A DNA stretch of 64,000 nucleotides from Massospora cicadina (GCA_022478985.1 JAKSZP010009244.1:186001-250000); one strand, 5' to 3'. Shown: positions 33,123 through 45,802, counted from the stretch's first letter. Translations and numbers: made by a program. Notes: generated from the letters alone by a model not told the origin.

Positions 33123-33830
33123 ATGGACTGCCAGGTGCCCAAGCTGTACATGAAGGACGCCATCCAAATCCACTTGCAGCTGAAGAAGGAGGAGTGGTCC
33201 GACCTGATTATGTCTATTTATCAAGAACTTGAAGAGGTGTTAACAAGGGTGGATTTCGATCACCACTGGGTACCCAAATGCGGATACATCAACATAGTGA
33301 TCCCAGGCGAACTAGATCAGAAAAATATCCTTGAGATCGGGATTAAATACAAGAGAGTTTATTTAAGAATGGAACCAACATGATATGCAAACCAGACCGC
33401 TTTATGGGTAGCATTCCAAAACTTACTGCCAATCAAAAGAGGGAATGGATACAAAAAGTGATCCAGAAAGATTATCAGGCTATGGAGAAGTACATGAATA
33501 TTGGCAAGCTGACGGCAATTATATTGCAAAGTGTTTTTGCCCTCAAACTGTCAAAGCGCTCTATGAACTGGCGCCATGGATGAAACCAAATAATATTGCC
33601 CTACCCTGATTCATCCGCTTGCCCAGCATAAGCAGAGTCATATACATGAAGCAGAAAGACGCAAAGCAAGTGTGCTGGTTCTGCTACCTGACCAGCCACA
33701 GAATGACCCATTGTCACTAGCAAAAAGGAAAACCCCTCACAAATATGACTATGACCCCATTGGCAGGGCCACCAAAGTAGGTCCAAAATCTTATTAGACC
33801 CAAGGCCAAGGGGTAAATACAATGCAACCT
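33123..33830 (+). pseudogene. LINE-D ORF1 with CCHC zinc knuckle
   Basis: An 86-codon open stretch (33123-33383) includes LTRVDFDHHWVPKCGYINIV, whose layout resembles an RNA-binding fold. The next frame (33380-33583) continues it as ICKPDRFMGSIPKL. A complete CCHC knuckle, VCWFCYLTSHRMTHC (C-x2-C-x4-H-x4-C), reads at about 33,669-33,713, followed by basic residues. This is the usual order for LINE ORF1 or Gag-like nucleocapsids. It is broken by stops and at least two frameshifts. Confidence 0.72.
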
Positions 33831-34689
33831 AATGGAGGTCACAGATATGAAGCACCTACTGCAGGAGTTGGACATCACCATGGGGAAGCATGGGAGCTAT
33901 AAGCTGCCAGGCAACTTGAATTGGACGATGAATCTTCATTAATCCCAACCCCAAAGCCTATAAGATGGATGAGGAAATGGGTTTTGACCTGAACATGCCC
34001 TTCTCATCCCATGTGGAATAGACGATTTATGAAGAGAATGATGGCAGAAAACGGCCAAAAAAAAATTCCCCAGAAAGGGATGCTCAGCGCAGGAGGTGAA
34101 TAAATTGCCTTCCAAGCCTGACAAGTCAAAAACAAACAAAAAATCAATATGGAAACCATTAGAAAATAAACCAAGTGAGGCTACCAAACCACCCATTAAA
34201 TTGATGAGTTTGGCAAAGTCAGCTGATCAAATTCCAAATAATAACACTCATCCTGCTGACAAATCTAATGACAGGGCTGGAAACTGATCACCAGTTAAGG
34301 AGACATCCTCTGTACCGCCAGTAGGGATGAAGGCGACCCCAGAGCTGGTGCTAAGCCCATCCTCATTGTCTAATGATAGGGAGATGGGGTGAAAACTGAA
34401 TTCCTGGTACACAAAGTGCCTTGTAACATTATACACATACCGACTAACTGACCTCACAAGCCAAGTACCACCACGTCCACCCTCAGTGACACCAGCCGCC
34501 AATAACCCAACTTCTGTTTGCAACTCTATGCACAACCTGGATAAAAGTACAAAGCCTCATACCTATGGGTCAGGCAGCTGGAAATGAAGATCGCAACCAC
34601 AGTGCTTGGGGGATGAGAAGCATGCAAACAAGAAGGCGGAAGATACATCATTTTATAACAAATAATAGTATAGACATAATTTAATTTTG

Positions 34690-37600
34690 GAAACCCAAGC
34701 AGTAAACAAATAAGAGATGGTGCCATACTCAAACCATGACGCAATAAACCACCAGTGGTCCTGCCACATAGACTTTTAAGCCCTCTGGATGGATCATGTA
34801 GAAATCTTTGAATTAAACAAGACCAAAGACCTGGTATTTGTGGTGGAGACCCACGATGGAATGATCTTAGTAGCAACCGCTACAAATAGAGAAACTGGCT
34901 GAAGCCTTTGGGTGGTAGATGTCTATGCCCCGCCAATATTCCATAAAAACATACTTTTTTGGAACTTTTTATTGGGGGTACAAACCGAGGTGACCACAGT
35001 TATAGCAGGAGACCTGAACTGGTGGATGAATGCAAGTCAGGATATGTTTCACAAAGAGTGAAAGTCCCAACTGTAAGGCTGATGATATGTTATAATGCCT
35101 AGTCAAATTGGGGATGTAGCTCACAACTGATGAGGTGGAAAACGACCCTGCTAACCTTATGAGGTAGTCATATGACTCTAACAGCTCACCGCAGACAGAC
35201 TCAGTCCTGGAATACTTACTAGTGTTGTTCAGCCTCAAACTGCTGACGTCCAACTGTGAGGTTAACATAAATGCTAAGGTTGACCATATGATCATCTGAG
35301 TGGACATTGATCTGGAAAAACCCATGAAGAACTGAGAATGGCAGGTGGCACCAGACACACTGAGGGACGGGGAGTGGCGCCGGATAATTGAAACTGGGAT
35401 TGATTGGTTAGTTGCACATCTGGACTGCCACCCAGAGATAGATTTACAGGAAAGATGGGTCCAAATTAAAGAAAAATTAAACATGATAGTATGAAGGTTG
35501 AAAAAGTGATAACCTACAATTGAGCTGCCACCATAAAGCATCTTAAGATGCACTGGAGAGACTAAACCTTTTCCGGTGGGACAGTGAAGAATGATGGAGC
35601 AAGTAACGAACAACTCACAAGTGATATTGGGCCCTAATGGACAAACAGGACTCTGAGTGTTGTGTCAATGCTACTTACCAATATCAGAGCCTAGTGGGGA
35701 TGATGACCAAGGAGGGCCTGGAACACCTCAAGGAAATCCAAACCAAGGAATTACATGTGAGGTAGAGACTTTGATAAAAGAATCTACAATAAACCTGGAA
35801 TCAATCAAACGCAAAGATTAAAAAATTTATGGTGAGCTATTCAGACAATGCAAGATGAGCAAAACAGCGACAGAAGTTCTAATTGACCTAGACAAGCCAG
35901 CACTCAGAGTATGTATGCTGGAAAATGTCACAAACTTATCCACTGAAGTTTTAATCTATGAAGTCCAGCGAGTGCTAAAGGAATCTCTGAAGAATTTATA
36001 GGGCCCTGACAACATGTGTGTGGAAATCTACAATGCATCCTGCAACTGCATTGCACTGGAATTCGTGACCCTCTTCAGTTACTGCCTGCGAACTGGACAA
36101 CAAATCCTGGGAGGCCAGGAGACCCAAATTTTACACTTTTACAAGAAGGGTTTCAGCGCAAGTATGGAACTGGCACCCAATCACCCTATCCAATGCTAAC
36201 TACAAGCTGCTCATGCGCATCTTGTCAAATAGTCTAATGGCAACAGCACAATGTATGCTCCATAAGGTCCAACATGGGTTTATCAGGGACCAAAGCATCT
36301 GGGACAGTATCATTACAGTCTAGAACGTGCTACAGGACAAGCGGGGATCTGAACAGGGGCTATCTCATGTTCCTTGACATAAAGAAGGCCTACAATTGGG
36401 TATCATGGTCCTTCCTCCATGTGGCATTAAATGTGGTTAATATTCCTAAATCCTTCAGATCACAGTTCTCAACGCTCTAACCATGCCTGACTACAATGGC
36501 GATCATTTCTGATGGCCTAACAAATAATATCCTGGTCATTCAGGGTCTCCAACAAGGCGATCCCATGCTGCCAATCCTTTTTAATTTTGCAGTAAACATT
36601 CTCTTGGCTGCGGCAGATGTGAAACTCCAGGGCTTAGTTCACCCCAAAAAGTTGCCGATGAAAATGCTAGCCTTTTCAGACAACATGGTAGTGGGTATCA
36701 GCTCTCCAACTGATCTTTAGGTCGCCAAGGAGCTCCTGGACCTATATCAGTCAGCATTGAATGCAAAGATAAATTTGGAAAAAACCTTTATAATGAGGAT
36801 TGACATTCAAAATTTAGCTCGTCATCCAACACAACACCAATCCAGAACTTGCAGACAATCCGCTACCTTAATATCCTCTTTAACAACAAAGGTCCAGCAG
36901 TACTTAAACCTAAAAAAGAGGTACTATTGAGTCTGTCATCCTGAATGGCCTGCTAAAAAATGTGAGACTAAGCCTTAAGGAGAAAGTGTTAACCGTTAAT
37001 GTATTCATCTTCTCAAAGCTATTGTATGTCTCCCATGAGCTGCCAATGAGCCCAAACTTAGAGAAAAGGATCAAGATAATGCTCTGAACTTTCCTATGGT
37101 TCTGGTAAAAGTGGCACCAATAGTTCTAAAGACCCTGTTCAAGCCAAAGAGCAAAGGGGGCATGGGCCTACTGGGCTTTTAATCCCACGCTTTGCAGATC
37201 TTGGCAAAGTCATTCCTTAGGCTGACGCAGACGCACATGTGCTGCATGATCCTTGCATGAAACGGTAACTGGGACAGAGTCCAGGGCCTTTAGGAGCTAG
37301 TCTCCCCAAGCTCACTGCACGAATGGATGATGGACCACCCATGAATGCCTTCCTGGAAAGGCAGCCCATACTACTGGTGACTGTGCAATTGGGCAGTGCG
37401 CCTAGGTAGCTGGTCATTTAAAACATCATATCAGGATGCCATCCAAACCCAAAGGGATGTTGAAGCCCATGATTCCACAATGATTTCCGCAATGAACTGG
37501 GAGGAGGGCAATTAACCACAAGTATGCCTCTAAAACATTTAAAATTTTCTTCAAGTCAACCCTGATCAAATATGGGGATCTGCTTCTGCAACCCAGATGC

Positions 37601-37720
37601 AACCCACCTGCCCGACCACAAATTCTCAATGACTGGGCGACTGAGGGCCGTTACACTAACTACCACTCAAAGGAGCTAATCATGGGCCTCAATTCCTGAC
37701 TGGTAATGGCAAAACAATGG
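34690..37720 (+). pseudogene. LINE-D ORF2: endonuclease-reverse transcriptase (broken)
   Basis: Endonuclease: ETHDGMILVA (about 34,848), WVVDVYAPP (about 34,911) and AGDLNWWMNA (about 35,008-35,037). Reverse transcriptase: GPDNMCVEIYN (about 36,003), YLMFLDIKKAYNWVSWSFL (36,361-36,416; first Asp), GLQQGDPMLPILFNFAV (36,543-36,593) and the catalytic box reading AFSDNMVVG (36,669-36,695), where the second Asp is Asn. Downstream thumb-like text is decayed. The catalytic change, stops and shifts make it inactive. It is a LINE lineage distinct from LINE-A. Confidence 0.85.
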
Positions 37721-38419
37721 TCCGTCATTTGACAGATTTTACGCCATACTTTTTAATCTGGTAAGCATAGAGGACCAGACTACCCACACAAAGACTGCCC
37801 TGTCTGCACCAAACTGGAAGCAAATATTGGCAGCCAATACTACAAATGTGCCGTGTTCCAAAAGTAATGGTCCACATTGAGGTACATCCTCTCAGGCGTA
37901 GAATCGCCGCTGGAGATGCATCCATCACAGGACCTATTTTTAAACAACCCTGAGAACAACCCCAGTACAACTTTGAGCCTTCCTTTACCATTATTGTATA
38001 TAGGTAATACACTAAGCTCTCTTTGCAAAAAGTTTTGACAATGAGCGCCCCTTCACAAAAGTTTGATACTGAAGACCATTTTGATTCTATCCAATCAGCT
38101 CTGACAGATCACAAAATTCTTGTGCCTAATCCCCAAGTGCTATAAAGCCATGTGTTTTGCTTTTCCTGCTAGATCGTTCAACACATAACAAAGCAACAAA
38201 TAGACTCAAGATCAAATGGACTGTAATCCTGTCAACACTAGAAATGTGGCTAGTGATGGCATTTGCTGACTAATAATGGTTGGAGGTGCTAGGGAACTAG
38301 TGGCACAACTTCCAGGTCCTTTATTTTTGGCCAGATAGACTGTATTCTGCCTTTCCTCTTACTTTTCATTAATTTACTTTTTAAATAAAGTAAAATTTTA
38401 TAAAAAAAGGTGTAGTTGC

Positions 38420-39653
38420 GCACACCTATAACCACAAGCTAAGCTGTGTAAAATGGCATAAGCAGTTTGAAACCTGTTCTGTCTAAGATGAATTAATTTC
38501 CTCTTTCCCCTCTTATCATTATTTATTTAATGATATGGAGTTGAAAAAGGATGATTTGGGCGGTTGTCATGCATGGTGGTTCCTGCTATTGCTGTAGATT
38601 TTTTAAACTAAAAAATAGGGGTTGATAAGAAGATGGTAGTTTTTAGTTAATTTAAAATTCAGAATTTGGTTTTTGCTGATTGGTGGAAAGTGGATTTGAG
38701 TTGATTCAATGGGTTCAATGGCTTCAGGTAAATGATTGATGGTTTAGTAAATTCAATATTTAATTAATTTTACTGAGTGGTTGGTAGTTTTTGGTTGATT
38801 TTATAGGCTTAATGGTCTCAGGTAAAAGGTTGATGTTTTAGTTAATATAATAGGTTCAATTGGTTTTGGCTGTGTGATTGGTGGTTTTTATAATGGATCC
38901 TTGGAATTTTATTTCTTCTTAATCATTATTGATGGCCATCTCCCAATATAAAATAATTAATTGGAATTATCTGTAACTTTTAAACCCAAAGCCAAATATG
39001 GGTAAAACTAGGTATTAAAAAGAATTAAGCTAAAGATTTCTTTACAAAAAGGTGTATTTATTTATATAGCATAATAATCTCATTAACAAAAGAAACCAAA
39101 AAATGATCAAACTTGCCAAAAGTACTCTATAGTAATTTAAAAATGGTAATATGCTATTTTTTAATATCAGTTCTATAAATGATACAAAATCTATGTCTCT
39201 ATGGTAATTATATATTAATTTTATATGCATTTAATATTTATTTAATTTAGTAGCTCTATAAATACTAATATATTCTAGGTAGTTTTTGGTCATTTTGTAA
39301 GTTCAAAGTTGGTTTTGGTTTAAAAGTAGTTATTGGCTTTAGGTTGATTTGATGGGCTCAATGGTTTCAGGTAAGTATTTGATAGCTTAGTAAATTCAAT
39401 AAGTCAATTGGTTTTACTTGGTGGTTAGTGGTTTATATGTATTTGATACATTTGGATTCTTAAATTTATTGATAGCCATCTACCTATATAAAATTTTAAT
39501 TAGGATCATCTGCTAAAAATTAAACCCACAAACTATTCTGGTTAAAACTGGGTGTTAAGGATTAGTCTAAAAATCTCTATATAGAATATCATTGTGTTTA
39601 TAAGTTTATATAGAACAAGCGGAGTTATCCAGTGTTGCACGGGTTTAATATAG
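38420..39653 (+). mobile_element. Helitron-like remnant, copy 3
   Basis: From about 38,600 the sequence shows the same repeated themes as the intact copies (GGTTGATTCAATGGGTTCAATGG, GGTAGTTTTTGGTTGAT, and ATCTCATTAACAAAAGAAACC near 39,073). It ends near 39,653 after a hairpin (CC-A-GTG...CAC-G-GG, 39,628-39,643) and TTTAATATAG, a degraded CTAG terminus. Interior blocks occur about twice, so it has either duplicated internally or is a composite. The first 180 bp are unassigned. Confidence 0.55.
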
Positions 39654-40477
39654 GCTTGCACTGACATAGCCTAAAGGTTGTGCCAGCACAATCCTCAAGC
39701 CACTCAGACCAACAGCTTTGCTGATACCCTCATGGCTTGTGAGCTGGTTATCCTAAATCTACTTAATAATCTACTTAAACTCTAACACTAATTTTTGTTT
39801 AGTTTCAGGTGAACAATTTGATAAATTTATTTGATATACATGCTAATTCTCAACCACTTGTCCATATAGATTGAAATTATCATACTTATAGGTTCAGATG
39901 TCAGTCAGTGCATTGGTCATTTAGTCAGTGTTTGAGTTTTATTAAATAGATGCACTGTATCATGAACAATTAACCAAAATCTCACCAAACTTAACACAAA
40001 TATAGTAAACATTTTAGGAATAGTAATAAGGCAATTTTTAAGAAAAATAAAAATTTTATATCAGTTATTTATACATTTAAAAAACATGACTCTAATTGCT
40101 TTATCATACATTTCAGCTGGGTGTATTGGTATTATTTGTTTAAAACTAATAGGCTCATGGATTTTGTTAAGAAGTTATTAGTTACTGAAGGTTTTAAAAA
40201 TCACAATTAGTTTTAGCTGAGTGATTGATGATTTTAGGTTAAACAATGGGCTCAATGGGTTCATGTAAAAGGTTGATTGTTTAGTTTATCTGATAGTTAC
40301 AATTGGTTTTTGGTAAGTGGTTAATAGTTTTTGGTTAATTTGATAGTTTAATTGGTTTTGGTAAATGGTTGGTAATTTTACTAATATGATAGGTTAGATT
40401 AAATTTAACAAGTGTTTGGTGGTTGGATAATTCAATAGATATAAAGATCTATAAACTTATTAATGGCCATCTACCAG
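39654..40477 (+). mobile_element. Helitron-like remnant, copy 4 (left part)
   Basis: Helitron interior themes resume (GGTTTTAGCTGAGTGATTGAT near 40,208; CTTATTAATGGCCATCTACCAG near 40,456). They are cut by solo LTR E1 after ACCAG (40473-40477). The matching right part is at 41,433-41,540. The first few hundred bases (39,654-39,900) are unassigned. Confidence 0.5.
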
Positions 40478-41427
40478 TGTCAGAATTTTAACCAGATGAA
40501 TTCCTTCAATAATTAATCAATATATGGGATGTTTGGCCAATCCCAGAGGAATGACGCATTGACTTAATTTTGTAATGTTTTAGGTAAACGCTTGGTATTT
40601 GCTCCCCAATTTGGGTTGAGCTGAATCAGTTTCCATCAAAATTGGATGTTAGGAGCTTTTGAGGCCAATAACTGGTCCCAAATAGTATATGGACTACCAG
40701 TGACTAGTAGCTGAGGATGATTCAATTGTATTTATTGGATTTTAATGGAAGCTGAAGATACTGAATTAAAAGCAATTATAGTTGCTTCTGGAGCTTAACA
40801 TATTAATTGACTGTCACCTGAAGTAGGTGAAACCCTAATTGATTGATTAGGATAGTTAAAGCGAGTTGTTGGCGAGAAGCTGAGATATTTTGATTTAAGC
40901 AAGTGGCTGAAGATATTTCCAGCGATACTAATTAAGTCAAAAAAATAAATTCAATGATTATTTATAAAATTATTTATATGCCTCAAAAGTGGCTGAAGAC
41001 TGAGAATGAGCTGAAACTAATAATAACAATAATTTGGACATTGGTAAGGCTGGGAAAAGAGGGTCAACAACAGGGAAGAGAGTAGCGCAGTGAAGGAAAT
41101 GGAAGTTGTTGGCTGGATGATCCAGCGATGAGCTGATAGGTTGGCAATGGGGGCAGTAGCCTGAATAGAGTATAAATACCTGGTACATCCATTTTAATAA
41201 ATATTTCCCTTTGTCTATTATCCTTTTTAATATAAATTTATGTTTATCCTTGTAAGTTGGGATTTAGGCTGGGAATCCCCAAATGGAGTGAGTGACATGC
41301 CTAGGGGTCAGCTGGTGCTGCTGACCCTGTAGCCTAAGTTGAAATGGAAAGGGTCAGCCAGTCTTTATACAGGTCGACCCTCCAACTAGCTGAGCCAGCT
41401 GTCACCAGAAAAGTCAATTTTCCAACA
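40478..41427 (+). mobile_element. Solo LTR, family E
   Basis: Begins TGTCAGAATTTTAACC and ends TTTTCCAACA, 950 bp. It is flanked by ACCAG (40473-40477) and ACTAG (41428-41432), a 5-bp duplication with one C/T difference, and it splits a Helitron remnant whose text continues on the other side. A TATAAAT box at 41171-41177 is followed by AATAAA at 41196-41201, so transcription runs on the plus strand. After these, ATG at 41242 opens a short frame (MFILVSWDLGWESPNG) with stops before the LTR end. Confidence 0.82.
41171..41201 (+). promoter_or_regulatory. TATA box and polyadenylation signal of LTR-E
   Basis: GAGTATAAATACC (TATAAAT at 41171) and AATAAA at 41196 lie 25 bp apart, the compact promoter/terminator arrangement typical of a short R region. 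Initiation would fall close to or just past the polyadenylation signal. Confidence 0.6.
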
Positions 41428-41432
41428 ACTAG

Positions 41433-43474
41433 TATAAAACCAAAACAATTGATTATAACCAGCTGGTAAATTTTTAAGCCAAGGCAAAACTGTGTTAATT
41501 GGCTAGTTGTTAAAATTAATTTTTTGGTAATCTGGGTTTAAATACCACATCACCTCTCAGAGAATTAAATTGTTACTGAAGAATCTTTTTGCGTTTGGAG
41601 CTTCTTTAAGTTTAGCAGACTTCTGCAAAGATTTCAGCTACATATTTATCCTATGTGTTATCTTTAGTATGATTTATCTTTTAAAAAAATAATAAATTTT
41701 ATGGGATGCTATGCAGATTTTCTTAATCATAAAGCAGAAGTTAATAATCAATTTTATATTGGCCACTCCTAACTATGGAAAGCCTTCAATATGGAATTAT
41801 ATATTTTATGCCGCACCATGGAAAATTTGTGCTGGGAGATAATCATGATCTACAAACATAGCTTACTATCCTAAGAAAAATATTCACAATTAATGCAACT
41901 ATTTACTCTATGACAGTAGATAGGCATTGTATGTCCCCTGATATTTTGACTTAAGTAGTTATGTGGTGAAGTATCAGGTAAAACTTGACATACATAAAGA
42001 GCCTAACATGATACTTCTAATTGTGGTACTTAATAGTAGCAAGCTTTATTGCCCTTACACTACCAACTATGGCTCAACCATTTGTATGAGCGTAGAAAGG
42101 ATAACATAGCATTTGATCCCTCGATTCATTATCATATATAATCCCTGAAGAAATGAAAAATTTGGACTATTTCACTCACGTGTTGATGAGAACAAAGAAT
42201 ACTGTTGGGTTACTCTTGCACTTAGTACTGTTCTGCCATGAGAATGAGATCCCGTAGGGTCAATAAGATGATTATTTTTATCAATATCTACAAAAGGACC
42301 TATAATAAAACTTGAACAGACATTGATACCAAAATGCTTTCTCATAGAGCTTTTTATGTTTAAAGGCTGTCTACATATACATAAAGTTCAAAATGGGTTT
42401 TAAATCATGCATGAACATATGATATAGGAAACCTGGACACTCTATGTTTAATGTGATGGTGTGACTAGTACTTAAAATATAGCGTTTACCTGGATAGCCA
42501 TTGAAGTGAAGAATTGATTGGTTATGAGCTTTTTGATGAACTGAGGCATGAAGGGGTCATCCTGAGGGTCATCTAGAACCATTGGAAGTTATCAGCAAGC
42601 TAGGGTTATCATTATCATTAGATTTATGTTGAACATCCTCAGCTACAGGGTTGTAATGCAATATTGACGATTGTTGAACAGTTCATAAAAAGGCCTACTT
42701 CATCCTCACAACATCCAATGCCATGGAAAAGAGATGCAACGACTTTTCTTAAAAAGATTTAAAAATATTTACCTAAGGGTAAAAAGCTAAAGAGCATGTA
42801 TATGCCTTATGGCTTGCTATTATTTTTAACTTTAAGTAACAATTCATCTTTTGTCATGCTATAATATTATCTTTTAGTTTGCAATTTAACTTTTTAGAAA
42901 GAAAGACGACTGTAATAGTTAGATTACTTTATTGATAGGTTGGATTACCCAAAATAAAAACTTCAAGCAACAGCAGTCAGATGAGAATAATAGAATGGGC
43001 TCAAAACTTATTTTAATAAATTTATGATTAGGCAGAGTTAAGTCAAAGATGGTTTAAGCAATCATTCTATAGATAAAGGATTTTATACATATTTAAATAT
43101 GTGTTTTTCCATAGTCCCTCCTAAGCAAATAAAAAGGAATCTGAAAAGCTTACAAAAGGTATTTTATAATTTAGGAGAACTACATTGTATAGCTTTAACT
43201 TTTATCAACTATAAAATCTAGATAAAAACAATTTAGAAAATATGAGCATAGTATATATGATTGTGATTTTAATTCTTATGTCAAGTAAGTTGATCAATTA
43301 GGTGTACATGGTTAGATTCTACGCTCATTATTTTGTGTCAGAGATGGGGGATCATATTGTCAATTTGATTTTTTCAATAGTTTATCAAACTTACAGATGA
43401 CCATCTAAAATACTCCAATTCTGTAACTTATGGCGTCATAAATTACACAAGTTGTGAATGAATTTCTAGCCAAC
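41433..43474. other. Helitron remnant tail, then AT-rich sequence without a gene
   Basis: 41,433-41,540 resembles the Helitron stretch AATTAGGATCATCTGGTAA...TTTAAGCCCACAAAC and continues the remnant cut by LTR-E. From there to the SINE2 target site the DNA is AT-rich, with no ORF above 60 codons, no domain text and no repeat border that I can see. Confidence 0.5.
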
Positions 43475-43490
43475 AACATATACATTTCAC

Positions 43491-43843
43491 AGGGGAGGAT
43501 ACCCCAGTGGTAGAGTAGGGACCTCTACGGCTGCCTCCCCAAGTTTGATTCCGGTACTTGAACTTTGGGTAGGGGACAATTATGACTGTGTTGGCGTTGC
43601 GCACCAATGCCCTGAACTGAGATAGCGAATAGCAAAGGCGGTCCATGGAGTTCCTGGCCTATCATACACCGCACATGGAGGTTTTCCGAATTTTATCCTC
43701 CTTTCCCATTTTCTTTTTTTAGTACTAGATGGTCCCAACCCAAGGGGGGATTCATCGATGTTCCTTTCCCATTTTCTTCACTCCCTAATCGGTGCAGTAT
43801 CATCCCCAGGTCAGCCCACCTCAGACAAAATAAAATAAAAATA
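43491..43843 (+). mobile_element. SINE2, copy 1 (tRNA-derived)
   Basis: The head GGGGAGGATACCCCAGTGG resembles a tRNA 5' half with an A-box-like TGGTAGAGTAGGG, and AGTTTGATTCC is a B box. It is flanked by a perfect 16-bp duplication, AACATATACATTTCAC (43475-43490 and 43844-43859). The tail (CCCCAGGTCAGCCCACCTCA then AAAATAAAATAAAAA) resembles the 3' end of LINE-C. Compared with copy 2 it has about 70 extra bp near 43,710-43,780, bracketed by a repeated CTTTCCCATTTTCTT, that is, an internal partial duplication. Confidence 0.94.
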
Positions 43844-43920
43844 AACATATACATTTCACTATAGCTATAAAATTATAATTTAGGATGTGATCTCTGACAT
43901 ATAGAATCAATACACTTCTT

Positions 43921-45791
43921 TAATTTTATTTAACTGGGGTAAGCCAACCAGGGGACAGACATTACTGAACTAAAACTAAAATCATAATAAAAATGATGAT
44001 TTAAAAAAAACGCCCAAAATGGACGGATCAATTGAATCATATCTAACAAAATATCCAACCAGGTGGGCAGCGAATACTGCTATCCCTCCATGGTGGACGG
44101 GGAGGGGGGCTTGGGGGGCTCATCTTTGGCTGCATCCATCTCATTCCAGAGTAGGGTGCGTGTTAAGGCAGATAGTAAGGGTGTGGGGGCATCAGCGGCA
44201 TGGGGTTCAATATCCTTGATGACTGGAACTTCTGAGTAGTTGCTAGCCATCATTATACCAACGATGCATTTGCCCAAAGTGTCTTCAGCTTTGAGGTGGG
44301 CATCTGGGAATTTAACAAATGTGGCAATGTTGGTTTGGGTTATTTTTGCTTTCAGATTCCGTGCTACTGTTACCACGTTCTGGATGGCTTCAGTGACGTT
44401 TTTGTGTAAAGTTTTCATGTTGATCTTACTTTGTGCAGTAAGATTTATGGGGATGATGGGAGGTGGAATTCCTCCTGTGAGCACAGCCACAGATTTGGCG
44501 GCAGCTTTGCAGAGTGGATGGCAATCTGGTGTGGTGGCTGCTTCTACTGCAAGCTGATGGTCACTGTAGAACAGTTTGGCATTAGGTTGTGGGATATATT
44601 TCTGAGGTGGGAATTTTGCATCCTATTCTGCGTTACAGAGCCGCTTGAGTTTCAGCATTGGTTCTTCAATGATATTACCTGATTTGTCGATTTCATCCAA
44701 TAATTTCTCATGGATCTTGGTTAAATTGGATTGGGGAATCAGCGTACATTTGAGGTTTGTTCAATTCATTTGCAGATGCATGGTATCAAACTGGGATCCA
44801 ATATGATGTTTGGTTGGATGAAGTATTTGTGGCATTGGGGCAGTGTGGGTGCTGATTGATGGCTGTAGGAGCAGCTGCAGCATCAGGCATTGAAGGAGGG
44901 GAAGGTAGGATTGTACCCCATGTCAGAGTTGGCGCGGGGCGGGCGGTGGATTGGTGGGCGTCAGGCAAACTTTTGGCATCAGCGGAAGTTTCTGAGTATG
45001 GGCATTTACATTTTGAGTGGTCTAACTCAAAACAGGATGGACAAATCGTCCATCCGCCTTCAACGTGGGCCCAGAATGGATGGTCGGGGGCAGATGAGAT
45101 GGTGGCATGAGGGGGAATTGCCAAAGAAATTTTTGTAAATTCAGGGCTGATTATGGCATATGCCCGAGGCCCAGCAAGGCGTGTGGCCCCATTTGGGACC
45201 ACAAATTGTAAGATGGGGTTGGCGCTGTAGGCTGCCAAACCTTCCATCAGCTCCTGGTGGAGCACTTCATGGGGGAGGTGGGTGGATAAACCAGCGAACT
45301 GGACCACCAAGGTGGTGTCTGTTGGGAGCCAAGTCTGAGTTGTTGGGAGGGATATATTGTTGAAAATTAATGTCACTGTTGCCACAGTGGCTGCATCAGC
45401 TTCACAGGGGAAGCCAAGATCAAAGTACCCCTTATAGGGGCGGAAGTTAATAAAACAGGCTGGTGTCATCACCGCCTGAGCCATTTTGATAATGGCTTGG
45501 TCATCATAGGGGAAAAATTTTCCATATTCAACCCTAAGGCCAAAATGCATGTTGCTCTGGGGGAGCACCAGGGGGTAGCAGGGCACCACTTGGGTTTGGA
45601 CGAGATGGGCACTGAGATCCTTGGGAGGAAAAAATTGTCTAAGGGTTTGGATTGACTGGGCGAGCCAGTCCAAGCGCGTTTTCCTGTCAGACAGAAAATG
45701 GAGGGGAGTTTTGCCGCTGCCCCACACTGGGACAGTCAGTGGGGGATCTGCTGACATCAGAGCAAGACTTTGGTGTGCAATTAAGTGTTTG
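43921..45791 (-). mobile_element. LINE-B: ORF1-only LINE (non-autonomous)
   Basis: On the minus strand ORF1 starts almost at the 5' end (ATG at 45757) and runs to about 44,080. Only about 160 bp then separate it from a LINE-type tail (AATGTCTGTCCCCTGGTTGGC...TTAAATAAA) at 43,921-43,970. There is no room for endonuclease or RT, and LINE-C at 49.4-52.2 kb has the same plan. The tail is shared with LINE-A and SINE1, so the LINE-A enzyme is a plausible source of mobility. A possible short target duplication (about CTTTTAATTTA near 45,792 and CTTTAATTTTA near 43,917) is weak. Confidence 0.72.
44080..45757 (-). pseudogene. LINE-B ORF1 (323-codon open part plus shifted C-terminus)
   Basis: The open part 45757-44786 encodes 323 residues and is the longest open frame in the window. 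The RRM-like centre reads DTTLVVQFAGLSTHLPHEVL, then LQFVVPNGATRLAGPRAYAI, then PFWAHVEGGWTICPSCFELD, with the zinc knuckle CPSCFELDHSKCKC (C-x2-C-x4-H-x4-C) at about residues 240-253. The tail is Pro/Ala-rich. After a frameshifted stretch the C-terminal part (44490-44080) gives a helical, probably coiled segment (NMKTLHKNVTEAIQNVVTVA) ending DAPTPLLSALTRTLL, also found in LINE-C. It is an RNA-coating protein by family logic. Confidence 0.78.
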
Positions 45792-45802
45792 CTTTTAATT
45801 TA

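Larger units (their letters stand above)
29282..38407 (+). mobile_element. LINE-D: long non-LTR retrotransposon (inactive)
   Basis: Bounded by a 12-bp duplication, AGGTGTAGTTGC, at 29270-29281 and 38408-38419, with an A-rich end (AAATAAAG...AAAAAAA) at 38407. Without the nested solo LTR-D (and the SINE1 inside it) it is about 8.0 kb, long for a LINE. In order it holds a 5' region with weak open frames, a tryptophan-repeat region (31.7-32.9 kb), ORF1 with a CCHC knuckle (33.1-33.8 kb), then endonuclease and reverse transcriptase (34.7-37.7 kb). Its tail differs from that of LINE-A, -B and -C. Many stops are present. Confidence 0.88.

Noticed and set aside
44240..45363. Plus-strand open stretches of 66-105 codons
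   Set aside because: They are antisense to LINE-B ORF1 and have no protein-like features of their own.
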